Notes: generated by a model from the sequence alone, not told the origin. A stretch of 12,864 nucleotides of DNA from Sideroxydans sp. (GCA_020057805.1 JAGVFD010000223.1:1-12864), one strand, 5' to 3'; shown: positions 4,504 through 12,498, counted from the first letter of the stretch. Numbers and translations are program-made.

Positions 4504-7389
4504 TTATTGGCAGGCTTCGCATTCAGGGTTGTCAATCGAGCAAAACTGCGCTTCCTCAACCACCGGTGCAGCGAATGCGCCCCCCGCTCCTTCACCATTC
4601 GACACGGCATTGAGCGAGCCCGCGCGCGAGGTGGATTTTTCTGCCGAGGTTGCCCCCAAGGTGCGCAGGTAATACGTCGTCTTCAAGCCACGCAGCCAAG
4701 CCAATTTATACGTGTCATCCAGCTTGCGTCCCGACACCCCCGACATGTAGATATTGAGCGACTGTGCTTGGTCAATCCACTTTTGACGACGCGAAGCCGC
4801 TTCAATCAACCACGTCGGCTCAACTTCAAATGCGGTCGCATACAAGCTACGCAATTCAGCAGGAATGCGATCAATTTTGGCAAGACTACCATCAAAGTAT
4901 TTGAGGTCAGCAATCATTACCTCATCCCACAAGCCAAGGTGTTTCAAATCTGCAACAAGGTGTTCGTTGATGACGGTGAATTCGCCCGACAAATTCGATT
5001 TCACGAAGATGTTTTGGTAAGTGGGTTCGATGCAAGCCGAAACGCCAATGATGTTGGAAATGGTCGCGGTAGGGGCAATCGCCACGCAATTGGAATTGCG
5101 CATACCGTGTTGCTGAATACGTGAACGCAACGCAGTCCAATCCATGGCGGACGAGCTATCCACTTCCACATAACCCCCGCGTTGTTCGCGCAGCATCTCA
5201 ACACTGTCTTGCGGCAAGATGCCCTTGTCCCACAAACTGCCGCGATAGCTCGCATAACGACCGCGCTCTTGCGCCAACTCTGACGAAGCTGAATACGCGT
5301 AATAGCACACCGCTTCCATCGAACGATCAGCAAACTCCACCGCTTCTTGCGAAGAGTAAGGAATACGTAAATCGTGCAAGCAATCTTGGAAACCCATGAT
5401 GCCCAAGCCCACTGGGCGATGCTTCATGTTGGCATTACGCGCTTTAGCCACGGCGTAATAATTGATGTCGATGACGTTATCCAACATACGCATCGCGGTG
5501 GTTACGGTGCTTTTTAATTTGTCATGGTCAAGCTGACCCGCTTGTTGGTGACCTTTAGGAAACAAATGCGCCGACAAATTGACCGAGCCCAAATTGCACA
5601 CCGCGATTTCGCTATCCGATGTGTTCAGCGTAATTTCAGTACATAAGTTAGAGCTGTGCACCACGCCCACGTGTTGCTGTGGACTGCGAATGTTGCACGG
5701 GTCTTTGAAAGTGACCCAAGGATGACCTGTTTCAAACAACATGGTCAACATCTTGCGCCACAGGCTTTGCGCAGGCACTTTCTTAAATAATTTCAGCTCG
5801 CCACGCGCCGCTTTAGCTTCGTAAGCAACGTAAGCTTTTTCAAAATCAGCGCCAAATTTGTCGTGCAAATCAGGGCAATTCGACGGCGAAAACAAGGTCC
5901 ATTCCGCTCCTTCCATCACGCGCTTCATAAACAAATCTGGAATCCAGTTGGATGTGTTCATGTCATGTGTACGGCGGCGATCATCGCCCGTGTTCTTACG
6001 CAGCTCCAAGAACTCTTCCACATCCAAATGCCATGTCTCTAAGTAGGCACACACCGCCCCTTTGCGCTTGCCACCTTGATTGACTGCGACGGCGGTATCG
6101 TTCACCACCTTCAAGAACGGCACTACGCCTTGCGATTTACCATTCGTGCCCTTGATGTGACTACCCAAGGCGCGTACATTGCTCCAGTCATTACCCAATC
6201 CGCCCGCAAATTTAGACAGCAAAGCATTTTCTTTCAGCGCTTCGTAGATGCCATCCAAGTCATCTGCTACGGTGGTGAGATAGCAGGAAGACAGCTGTGA
6301 ACGACGCGTACCTGCATTAAATAAGGTCGGCGTAGAACTCATAAAATCAAAACTAGACAACAATTGATAGAACTCAATGGCACGCTCTTCGCGGTTAATC
6401 TCATTCAAGCTCAAACCCATCGCCACGCGCATAAAAAACGCTTGCGGCAATTCAATGCGCTTGTCTTCCACATGCAGGAAGTAGCGGTCATACAACGTTT
6501 GCAAGCCGAGGTAATTAAACTTCAAGTCACGACTAGCATCCAGCGCCTTGCCCAAACGTACCAAATCAAAGTGCCCCATATCTTCATTGAGCAACTCGGC
6601 CTCAATGCCACGCTTGATAAATTTAGGGAAGTGTTCCGCGTAACGCACCGCCATATCCGCAGGCTCTACGTCATCTTCCAAAATCTCACAGCAAATGTTG
6701 TTCAGCAACAAACGTGCGGTGACGAAACTGTAAGCAGGGTCTTGTTCAATCTGAGTCCGTGCAGACAAAATAGCGCACTTGCGCACTTCTTCAATCGCAA
6801 CGCCGTCGTATAAATCTTTTAAAGTCAGCTTGAAAATTTTAGCCGCATCCACTGCCGCACCCAGTCCTTCACAGGCGGAATCAATGCGCGCCATCAAGGC
6901 TTTGACATCCAAAGGACGCAACACATCACCGTCCTTTACGTTAATTACTTGCGCCACTTCAACTTCAGACTTAGCCTTCGAGCGCTCCTGCATACGCTTT
7001 TCGCGATACAAGACATAAGAGCGCGCCACATCATGCTCACCCGAACGCATCAACGATAATTCAACCTGATCTTGGATGTCTTCAATATGGAACGTGCCGC
7101 CATGTGGCTGACGACGCACCAGCGCATTCACCACGCCCGCAGTCAGCTGCTCAACCATCTCACGCACCCGCGCCGAGGCCGCGCCTTGCCCGCCGTTCAC
7201 AGCGATAAAAGCTTTAGTTAAGGCGATGGAGATTTTTGCTGGCTCGAACGCCGCGACCGAACCATTGCGACGAATGGTTTTATATTGGTCTAAAGGCAAG
7301 CTAACGGAGGAGGCGACAGAATTGGATTCTTGCTGGGTGAACATCGCTTTAGCAGCGGATGGCAATACATTTTCGGACGCTTGCAACAT
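4504..7389 (-). CDS. nrdA: Class Ia ribonucleoside-diphosphate reductase, alpha subunit
   Basis: This is the large catalytic R1 subunit, which reduces NDPs to dNDPs. From the ATG at 7389 it has 961 residues, about 200 more than E. coli NrdA. An N-terminal ATP-cone (about 37-135, starting IRRNGSVAAFEPAKI) is followed by a second cone-like segment (about 149-230, INVKDGDVLRPLDV) aligned with the single E. coli cone, then the barrel. Catalytic residues are present: Cys369 (SSCYL) and Cys598 (AVCNLGSVN) as the redox pair, Asn581/Cys583/Glu585 (NLCTE) as the active-site set, and the Tyr906/Tyr907 radical-transfer pair. The C-terminal CEACQ provides the shuttle cysteines Cys957 and Cys960. AGGGGAG six bases upstream decides for the ATG; an in-frame TTG at 7443 would add 18 residues but lacks a Shine-Dalgarno site and nears the NrdR box. 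Regulation by NrdR and by ATP/dATP at the first cone is expected. Confidence 0.97.
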   Translation of the reverse strand: MLQASENVLPSAAKAMFTQQESNSVASSVSLPLDQYKTIRRNGSVAAFEPAKISIALTKAFIAVNGGQGAASARVREMVEQLTAGVVNALVRRQPHGGTFHIEDIQDQVELSLMRSGEHDVARSYVLYREKRMQERSKAKSEVEVAQVINVKDGDVLRPLDVKALMARIDSACEGLGAAVDAAKIFKLTLKDLYDGVAIEEVRKCAILSARTQIEQDPAYSFVTARLLLNNICCEILEDDVEPADMAVRYAEHFPKFIKRGIEAELLNEDMGHFDLVRLGKALDASRDLKFNYLGLQTLYDRYFLHVEDKRIELPQAFFMRVAMGLSLNEINREERAIEFYQLLSSFDFMSSTPTLFNAGTRRSQLSSCYLTTVADDLDGIYEALKENALLSKFAGGLGNDWSNVRALGSHIKGTNGKSQGVVPFLKVVNDTAVAVNQGGKRKGAVCAYLETWHLDVEEFLELRKNTGDDRRRTHDMNTSNWIPDLFMKRVMEGAEWTLFSPSNCPDLHDKFGADFEKAYVAYEAKAARGELKLFKKVPAQSLWRKMLTMLFETGHPWVTFKDPCNIRSPQQHVGVVHSSNLCTEITLNTSDSEIAVCNLGSVNLSAHLFPKGHQQAGQLDHDKLKSTVTTAMRMLDNVIDINYYAVAKARNANMKHRPVGLGIMGFQDCLHDLRIPYSSQEAVEFADRSMEAVCYYAYSASSELAQERGRYASYRGSLWDKGILPQDSVEMLREQRGGYVEVDSSSAMDWTALRSRIQQHGMRNSNCVAIAPTATISNIIGVSACIEPTYQNIFVKSNLSGEFTVINEHLVADLKHLGLWDEVMIADLKYFDGSLAKIDRIPAELRSLYATAFEVEPTWLIEAASRRQKWIDQAQSLNIYMSGVSGRKLDDTYKLAWLRGLKTTYYLRTLGATSAEKSTSRAGSLNAVSNGEGAGGAFAAPVVEEAQFCSIDNPECEACQ

Positions 7390-7453
7390 GTAACTCCCCT
7401 TTGAAATACTGGACTGATTAGCCTGATAGCTGAAATCTGCCAAAACTTAAAAA

Positions 7454-7469
7454 CCACTATATATAGTGG
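7454..7469 (-). promoter_or_regulatory. NrdR box 1 upstream of nrdA
   Basis: AACCACTATATATAGTGGTT (7452-7471) is a perfect 20-bp palindrome. Its inner 16 bases match the NrdR-box consensus acaCwAtATaTwGtgt at 14 positions. It lies 63 bp before the nrdA ATG, just downstream of the predicted transcription start. NrdR is the (d)ATP-binding zinc-finger repressor of ribonucleotide reductase genes. Confidence 0.88.
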
Positions 7470-7485
7470 TTGAGACCACGAATTG

Positions 7486-7501
7486 GGGCTGATTCTAGTG
7501 T
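7486..7501 (-). promoter_or_regulatory. Degenerate NrdR box 2 upstream of nrdA
   Basis: The centre of this site is exactly 32 bp from the centre of box 1, the usual tandem spacing of NrdR boxes (about three helical turns). On the plus strand its right half, TAGTGT, matches consensus fully; the left half is poor, giving 9 of 16 overall. It covers the predicted -10 hexamer at 7492-7497, a logical place for a repressor. Confidence 0.6.
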
Positions 7502-7519
7502 CTGCTCAAATTTATGCAA
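7492..7519 (-). promoter_or_regulatory. Candidate sigma70 promoter of nrdAB
   Basis: On the minus strand TTGCAT (-35, 7519-7514) and TAGAAT (-10, 7497-7492) are separated by 16 bp. TAGAAT matches consensus at five of six positions. Transcription would start near 7485, leaving a leader of about 95 nt that contains NrdR box 1. The overlap with box 2 supports the assignment. Confidence 0.5.
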
Positions 7520-7570
7520 GCAGTTTTTTGGCCTATATATCTTCAACAAGAGGAACGCCTGCTACGACAA

Positions 7571-8107
7571 CTACTTTTGTGAATTAAGGTAACGCGACCA
7601 ATCAAAAAAAGGGCCGGGATCAGTCTTGCGCCCAGGAGCAATGTCAGCGTGGCCAACAATATGACGGATGGGATAGTGACGTTTTAAGATGCGCGTGAGT
7701 CGGACAAGTGCACGGTACTGCGCCTCCTCAAACGCCTGCGTATCACACCCCTCCAGCTCAATTCCAATGGCAAAGTCATTGCAGCGAGTACGCCCCTGCC
7801 ACACCGATACGCCCGCATGCCAAGCGCGGTGCTGGCAGGCCACCCATTGAATCACTTGCCCATTGCGGCGAATGAGAAAGTGCGAGGAGACGCGCACCCC
7901 TTGCAGACGCTCGTAATAAGGATGAGTACTGCAATCGAGAGTATTAGTGAAGAGCTGGCCAATCGCCGCCCCACCAAATTCATCGGGTGGCAGACTGATA
8001 TTGTGAATAACCAGCATGTCTATCAGGGTGTAAGGGGGGCGCGCATCATAGTTGGGCGAGGCGATGCGCTGCACCCCGGTGAGCCAGCCTGCACTATCGG
8101 GCTTCAT
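7571..8107 (-). CDS. ampD: 1,6-anhydro-N-acetylmuramyl-L-alanine amidase
   Basis: AmpD removes the peptide from anhydro-muropeptides recovered from the cell wall, so it serves peptidoglycan recycling in the cytoplasm. In species with inducible AmpC it also keeps the inducer level low. The 178-residue length is normal and there is no signal peptide, which separates it from periplasmic amidase_2 enzymes. Zinc ligands by family alignment are His35 (VIHNISLP), His153 (VGHADI) and Asp163 (GRKTDPGP); Glu117 (GIELEG) and Lys161 complete the active site. The ATG overlaps the stop of the upstream response-regulator gene in an ATGA arrangement (4 bp). AGGA inside that gene, nine bases upstream, can serve as its Shine-Dalgarno site, suggesting translational coupling. 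No ampC, ampR or ampE is in view. No clear terminator is seen before the nrdA promoter. Confidence 0.96.
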   Translation of the reverse strand: MKPDSAGWLTGVQRIASPNYDARPPYTLIDMLVIHNISLPPDEFGGAAIGQLFTNTLDCSTHPYYERLQGVRVSSHFLIRRNGQVIQWVACQHRAWHAGVSVWQGRTRCNDFAIGIELEGCDTQAFEEAQYRALVRLTRILKRHYPIRHIVGHADIAPGRKTDPGPFFDWSRYLNSQK

Positions 8108-9444
8108 CTCGGCTCATCCTGCTCGGTAATGGATAAGCGCTCCATGCGATAACGCAAGGCACGGAAGGTAACCCCTAATATCTTGGCAGCGGCAGTGCGA
8201 TTGAAATGCGTCTTGCCTAAGGCCTCAACAATGGCCTCGCGCTCGACACGATCGAGATAATCGGTAAGTGGATACTTGCCCCCCGCCTCTCCCTCTCGAT
8301 TCGTAGGCATCGGTGCCAGCTGTAAATCCGCAGGCTGAATCAATTCATCCGCACACAAAGCGAGGGCGCGCTCAATCACGTTTTCCAATTCGCGCACATT
8401 GCCCGGAAAATCATAAGTCATTAGTGCTTGCAAAGCCGCCTTACTCAAATGCGCTTTCGATTCGCCACGCAAGCGCTCTAATACATGCTGTGCAATAGTC
8501 GGTACGTCTTCTCGCATTTCACGAAGGGCGGGTAGCGTAATCGCAATCACATTCAGACGGTAATACAGGTCTTGGCGGAATTTCCCGTCTTGCACGCATT
8601 TCGCCAAGTCCCGGTGGGTTGAACTAATAATGCGCACATCCACCGCTTCTTCTTCGGTTGCGCCCACGCGCCGCACTTTCTTTTCCTGAATCGCGCGCAA
8701 TAACTTCACCTGCATCGCCAGCGGCAAATCCGCCACCTCATCTAGCAACAACGTCCCCTGGTGCGCTGCTTGAAAAAAACCCGCCTTATCTTTATCTGCC
8801 CCCGTGAACGCTCCCTTGCGATATCCAAAGAATTCACTTTCCATCAAATTTTCAGGGATAGCGCCACAGTTAACGGGCACGAACACTTGGTCTCGACGCG
8901 CGCTTTGCTCAACCAACATGCGCGCCGCCAACTCCTTCCCACTCCCCGACTCACCACTGATATGCACCGGCGCTTGGCTGCGGGCTACGCGCCGTATCAG
9001 TTCAAGCACTTCTTGCATGGCAGGCGATTTACCCAACAACGTAGCGCCTTTAACTGCGACCGGCGTGCGTGCTGACGGCAAGCGCAGAGCCGCCGTTACC
9101 ACCGCACGTAATTGATCTATCGACATCGGCTTAGATAAATAATCGAATGCCCCCGCCTTAAGTGCAGCCACTGCATTTTCTAGATTGCCATGTGCGGTAA
9201 GCACCGCCACGGGCGTATCCAACTCGCGCTCAACAATATGACGCAATACCGTCAACCCATCGCCATCCGCCATGCGCATATCGGTGAGGCACAAATTATA
9301 TTTTTTCTCACCCAGCAACTTCAGCGCAGCTTGCACGCCATTCGCCGCCTCCACCTCCAACCCCATGCGAGTTAATGCCAGCCCCAACAATTCCAAAATG
9401 TCGGGCTCATCATCCACAATCAATACACGCGGCATCGCACTCAC
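8104..9444 (-). CDS. pilR: NtrC-family response regulator, PilR-like sigma54 activator
   Basis: This is a 446-residue three-domain regulator. The receiver (about 5-118) has acidic Asp11/Asp12, phospho-acceptor Asp55 (LTDMR), Thr83 and Lys105. The AAA+ sigma54-interaction domain (about 135-370) has Walker A GESGSGKE at 164-171, the sigma54-contacting GAFTGA loop at 211-216, and Walker B LLLDEV around Asp235/Glu236. The Fis-type helix-turn-helix at about 415-437 contains RTAAAKILGVTFRALRYRM; the ALRYR end is typical of PilR. All catalytic residues are intact, so it should activate sigma54 promoters after phosphorylation. The GTG at 9444 is preferred because AAGGA lies eight bases upstream; an ATG three codons later is the alternative. 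The partner kinase gene is 31 bp upstream. No pilin gene is in the window, so the target (type IV pili) is by family resemblance. Confidence 0.87.
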   Translation of the reverse strand: MSAMPRVLIVDDEPDILELLGLALTRMGLEVEAANGVQAALKLLGEKKYNLCLTDMRMADGDGLTVLRHIVERELDTPVAVLTAHGNLENAVAALKAGAFDYLSKPMSIDQLRAVVTAALRLPSARTPVAVKGATLLGKSPAMQEVLELIRRVARSQAPVHISGESGSGKELAARMLVEQSARRDQVFVPVNCGAIPENLMESEFFGYRKGAFTGADKDKAGFFQAAHQGTLLLDEVADLPLAMQVKLLRAIQEKKVRRVGATEEEAVDVRIISSTHRDLAKCVQDGKFRQDLYYRLNVIAITLPALREMREDVPTIAQHVLERLRGESKAHLSKAALQALMTYDFPGNVRELENVIERALALCADELIQPADLQLAPMPTNREGEAGGKYPLTDYLDRVEREAIVEALGKTHFNRTAAAKILGVTFRALRYRMERLSITEQDEPR

Positions 9445-9475
9445 TTAAATTTTCCTTTTATTTATAGCAGGGATC

Positions 9476-11101
9476 TTATTGACGCAAACCAAAAGTAATA
9501 CGGAAGCAGGCCCCACCCATATCCACATGCCGATACTCAATGCGTGCGCCATTGGCTTCGCATAATTCGCGTGCGATGTAGAGTCCCAATCCGGTGCCGC
9601 TCGCATCGGTGGTGCTGAAGGGCTCAAACAACTTCTGCAACGCGTCGGCGCGCACACCTACGCCGTCATCTTCCACTTCTAAACACAACTTCCCATCGTC
9701 AGATTGAAAGACATTTAACTGCACACTCGCTGCTTGGCGTTGACTATAGCGCAAGGCATTGCGGCATAAATTCCATAACACCTGTTCGAAGTGCCCCCGA
9801 TCAAAGCGCGCCTGACAATTGGCCAGTATGTTCAGCGCAAACACTTCTCGCGGCATCTTCTCTGCCTGACACAGCTCATCAATAAATAGCGGCAAGCGCA
9901 CACAAAGATTAATCTCTTCAGCGTTCAAACGATCGCGTCGATTCACTTGCATGACATCTTGCACAATGCGATTCAAGCGCGAAGTGTTATCCAAAATAAT
10001 GTTCAGCAAACGCTCCTGCGCCGCATCTTGACTACCTTCGCGTAACAGCTCGGTAGCATAACTAATCGACGACAGCGGGTTCCTCACCTCATGCGCAATG
10101 TTCGCCGTCAGCCGCCCTAACGCGGCCAGCTTCACTTGCTGTGCTTGCTCTTGCGCGCGCTGCATATCTTCCAGCACCACAATCGCCCCCCAAAAACCAT
10201 CGCGCTCAACCGGCAAGAAGCGCACCCGTACCATTAAGTGCGTAATGGGTAAACGTAACACTTCATTACCCAGCGCCTTGTTCTGGCGCCAACCTGCAAA
10301 CAGCGCCTCAATCAAGGGCGAACATTGCGCCAGATTAACTTGTCCACCCACGGGGAAGGTATAACCCAGCAAACGCTCTGCGCCTGGATTAAATTGCCGT
10401 ACACCGCCCCGCTCATCCACCACCAACACGCCATCGGGCATGTCTTGAATCATCAGTCGATTTGCTTCGGCCATATTAGACAAATCCACCCCGCGCATCA
10501 TCGCCAGCTTTTCATTGGCTTTGGCATAGCGCGTCAAAGTTTGCGACAAGGCGCTAATCGCAAAATAAGAGGCACTCAACATGCCCACCTGAAAAAAACT
10601 GGCAAACGGTGCATCGCGCGTCAGTACCGCAAGGGCATGCTCCAACAACATCGCAATACTGGCCAGCGCTGCGTAGAACCACGTAATACGTCCGCGACTC
10701 ACCATTGCCCCAAAGGCCAATGAAACCAAAAGCAACATACCCAAATTACTTTGCGTACTTCCACCAAAATAAGCGAGTAGCGATACCAGCACAATATCGG
10801 CACTCATTTGAAACGCCAGTTGCAGCGACAAGTTGAGTCGCCGTTGTTGCGACTGAACCAACACAATTGATGCTATCACCAGTAAAAAATAAAGCAGGGT
10901 AGTGGTGGCGAACAGCGAATACTCACGTGCGCTACTCGACATTGCCTCGCCAAAAAACAAGGCAATTGCCAACAGCAACACGCCCAAAATCAGGCGGTAG
11001 TAATTAAAGTAAGTGAGAAATCGCCACGGACTATCTGACAGTGGCTGAGGGGCTGGCAGGAGCGCCGGGAAAGCGCCCATGTAGGACAAATTATCCCGCA
11101 T
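9476..11101 (-). CDS. pilS: Six-TM sensor histidine kinase, PilS-like
   Basis: This is the membrane sensor partner of the downstream regulator, 541 residues. Hydrophobic segments at about 33-51, 62-83, 97-113, 119-133, 138-160 and 167-187 suggest six helices with very short external loops, as in PilS, so signals probably arise within the membrane. A cytoplasmic PAS-like region (about 215-310, starting IQDMPDGVLVVDERGG) follows. The HisKA dimer helix contains phospho-acceptor His337 (AHEVRNPL). The ATPase domain has the N box (NLCRNAL, about 444-450), DDGVG at 478-482, FEPFSTT at 492-498 and GTGLGL at 502-507. All boxes are intact. The ATG at 11101 comes only 5 bp after the upstream small gene's stop and has no obvious Shine-Dalgarno site, so coupling is likely; the ATG at 11080 is an alternative. 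In P. aeruginosa, PilS senses inner-membrane pilin. Confidence 0.87.
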   Translation of the reverse strand: MRDNLSYMGAFPALLPAPQPLSDSPWRFLTYFNYYRLILGVLLLAIALFFGEAMSSSAREYSLFATTTLLYFLLVIASIVLVQSQQRRLNLSLQLAFQMSADIVLVSLLAYFGGSTQSNLGMLLLVSLAFGAMVSRGRITWFYAALASIAMLLEHALAVLTRDAPFASFFQVGMLSASYFAISALSQTLTRYAKANEKLAMMRGVDLSNMAEANRLMIQDMPDGVLVVDERGGVRQFNPGAERLLGYTFPVGGQVNLAQCSPLIEALFAGWRQNKALGNEVLRLPITHLMVRVRFLPVERDGFWGAIVVLEDMQRAQEQAQQVKLAALGRLTANIAHEVRNPLSSISYATELLREGSQDAAQERLLNIILDNTSRLNRIVQDVMQVNRRDRLNAEEINLCVRLPLFIDELCQAEKMPREVFALNILANCQARFDRGHFEQVLWNLCRNALRYSQRQAASVQLNVFQSDDGKLCLEVEDDGVGVRADALQKLFEPFSTTDASGTGLGLYIARELCEANGARIEYRHVDMGGACFRITFGLRQ

Positions 11102-11106
11102 GGATG

Positions 11107-11325
11107 TTATTTAGATTCGTATTGACGGCGATGTTCATCGCAACAGAAATACTGATTAGCGGATGCAACGCTTTCGCTCTTGGGCTGATGCACGCCACAC
11201 TGCGCGCAGCTCACCATATCTTCACTCGATACGGGCGTATCTACCTTGGGTGGCTGATTGCGATAGCGCTTCAGTAGCCAATAAACCAAGGCGACGACCG
11301 CCAGCAAAAACAGTAAGCGACTCAT
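11107..11325 (-). CDS. Small PP0621-family protein with one TM helix and a Cys cluster
   Basis: This 72-residue protein has an N-terminal hydrophobic helix (about 3-18), a basic stretch (KRYRNQPPK) and a C-terminal half with CAQCGVHQP (Cys40, Cys43, His46) and YFCCDEH (Cys61, Cys62, His65). The spacing resembles a small zinc ribbon or treble-clef-like metal site. By the positive-inside rule the Cys half is probably cytoplasmic. The sequence and the position directly before pilS fit the PP0621 family of uncharacterised proteins; the function is unknown. The start is secure: AGGGGAGAG lies five to six bases before the ATG. It is followed by pilS after 5 bp, so it is almost certainly co-transcribed with the two-component genes. 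Confidence 0.8.
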   Translation of the reverse strand: MSRLLFLLAVVALVYWLLKRYRNQPPKVDTPVSSEDMVSCAQCGVHQPKSESVASANQYFCCDEHRRQYESK

Positions 11326-11338
11326 GCGTTCTCTCCCC

Positions 11339-11366
11339 TAAAAATACAGCCTGCAATACCTGTCAA
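11339..11366 (-). promoter_or_regulatory. Weak promoter candidate before the PP0621-pilS-pilR-ampD block
   Basis: A perfect -35 hexamer TTGACA (11366-11361) directly follows the ispB stop codon. The best -10 at a 16-bp distance is TTTTTA (11344-11339), which is poor and would put the start inside the Shine-Dalgarno site. Read-through from ispB is an alternative. Confidence 0.2.
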
Positions 11367-12329
11367 TTAATACTGACGCGTTGCCGCAAAGTGCGCCAAG
11401 TCTAACAGGCACTGTTTATGGCTGGACGCGGGCAAGTGCGCCAAGGCAGCACAGGCCGCTTCAGCTTCGCGCAGCGCTTGCTGGCGGGTGTAATCCAAGG
11501 CACCTGTTTCTTTAATGATTGTGAGCACAGCGGAAAATTTAGACACGTCGCCTTGCTCAATTGCCTCACGCACTACATCGGCTTGCTGTTGGCTGCCGTG
11601 TTGCATCGCATAAATCAAAGGCAAGGTGGGCTTACCTTCTGCCAAGTCATCCCCCAAATGCTTACCTGTTTGCGTTTCATCGGCAGAGTAATCCAACACG
11701 TCATCAATTAACTGAAAGGCCGTGCCCAAATGCATGCCATATAACGATGCCGCAGCTTCATCGGCTGCCGAAGCCTTACCCAGCAAGGCACCGATGCGCA
11801 TAGCCGCTTCAAATAATTTCGCTGTCTTGCAGTGAATCACGCGCATGTAAGTAGGCACATCCACCTCTGCATCGTGACAGTTAAGCAGCTGCAACACCTC
11901 ACCCTCGGCAATCACGTTAGTGGCGTCGGCCAAGGTTTGCATCACACGCATATCACCCACGTCCACCATCATTTGGAACGCGCGCGAATAAAGAAAGTCG
12001 CCCACCAACACACTCGCCGCATTGCCAAACAGCGCATTCGCCGTCTCGCGTCCACGGCGCAAATCCGATTCATCCACCACATCATCGTGCAACAAGGTCG
12101 CCGTGTGAATGAACTCCACCACCGCCGCCAAATCATGTTGATATGTGCCGCGATAGCCAAACGCCTGCGCCGACAACAGCACCAACGCGGGACGCAAACG
12201 CTTGCCGCCACTATTGACGATGTATTCGCCGATTTGATTCACCAGCACCACTTCTGAATGCAGGCGCGTGCGAATCACCGCGTCGACCGCAGCCATGTCT
12301 TGCGCCAGCAATTGTTTAAGAGTATCCAA
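11367..12329 (-). CDS. ispB: Polyprenyl (octaprenyl-type) diphosphate synthase
   Basis: This trans-isoprenyl diphosphate synthase adds isopentenyl units to farnesyl diphosphate to make the side chain of ubiquinone or menaquinone. The protein has 320 residues. It shows GGKRLRP at 41-47, the first aspartate-rich motif LLHDDVVDE (Asp82, Asp83, Asp86), the second motif QLIDDVLDY (Asp209, Asp210, Asp213), and GDDLAEGKPTLPL near 226-238. It resembles E. coli IspB throughout, including AQDMAAV at the N-terminus and FGNAASVLVGDFLYSRAFQM. Chain length (C40 or other) cannot be fixed from the motifs alone. The start is a TTG at 12329: TAGGAAACCC lies just upstream and the N-terminal alignment continues to it, whereas the first ATG (codon 12) would cut off a conserved part. 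The usual neighbours rplU and rpmA are absent; a transporter gene lies upstream on the same strand. Confidence 0.95.
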   Translation of the reverse strand: MDTLKQLLAQDMAAVDAVIRTRLHSEVVLVNQIGEYIVNSGGKRLRPALVLLSAQAFGYRGTYQHDLAAVVEFIHTATLLHDDVVDESDLRRGRETANALFGNAASVLVGDFLYSRAFQMMVDVGDMRVMQTLADATNVIAEGEVLQLLNCHDAEVDVPTYMRVIHCKTAKLFEAAMRIGALLGKASAADEAAASLYGMHLGTAFQLIDDVLDYSADETQTGKHLGDDLAEGKPTLPLIYAMQHGSQQQADVVREAIEQGDVSKFSAVLTIIKETGALDYTRQQALREAEAACAALAHLPASSHKQCLLDLAHFAATRQY

Positions 12330-12394
12330 AGGGTTTCCTATTCCAAGTCGTCACCAACACACGGCGCGTTCACGCGCTCTTATGGGCGGCGCGC

Positions 12395-12423
12395 ATTGTC
12401 GCACAAAGCCCCAAAACTGATAA
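12395..12423 (-). promoter_or_regulatory. Candidate sigma70 promoter of ispB
   Basis: On the minus strand TTATCA (-35, 12423-12418) and GACAAT (-10, 12400-12395) have the ideal 17-bp spacing, each with four of six consensus bases. The start would be near 12388, with a leader of about 60 nt. It lies downstream of the MFS gene and its palindrome, so ispB probably starts its own transcript. Confidence 0.4.
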
Positions 12424-12498
12424 CCGCCCTAAATTCAACGACTCGGGATGCGCGGCTTCTATAGCCAACATGCGATTTGACGTCGCGCGCACCTGCCA

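Noticed and set aside
4507..5124. 205-codon plus-strand open frame antisense to nrdA.
   Set aside because: nrdA is unmistakable on the other strand; this frame is Arg/His-rich shadow sequence.
7485..7500. GGGGCTGATTCTAGTG, resembling the 5' end of tmRNA (ssrA).
   Set aside because: The match stops after about 12 bases, ampD begins within 90 bp so there is no room for a tmRNA of about 350 nt, and no tRNA-like 3' end is present.
7502..7529. CTGCT...AGCAG hairpin followed by six T on the plus strand, like an intrinsic terminator.
   Set aside because: No plus-strand gene leads into it; on the minus strand, where ampD and nrdA lie, no U-run follows. It overlaps the nrdA -35 region.
7531..7543. 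CCTATATATCT, considered as the second NrdR box.
   Set aside because: Its distance to box 1 is 76 bp, not the usual 31-32, and its right half is wrong; 7486-7501 fits spacing exactly.
11832..12257. 141-codon plus-strand open frame antisense to ispB.
   Set aside because: His-rich shadow of the Val/Met/Asp codons of ispB, with no family resemblance.
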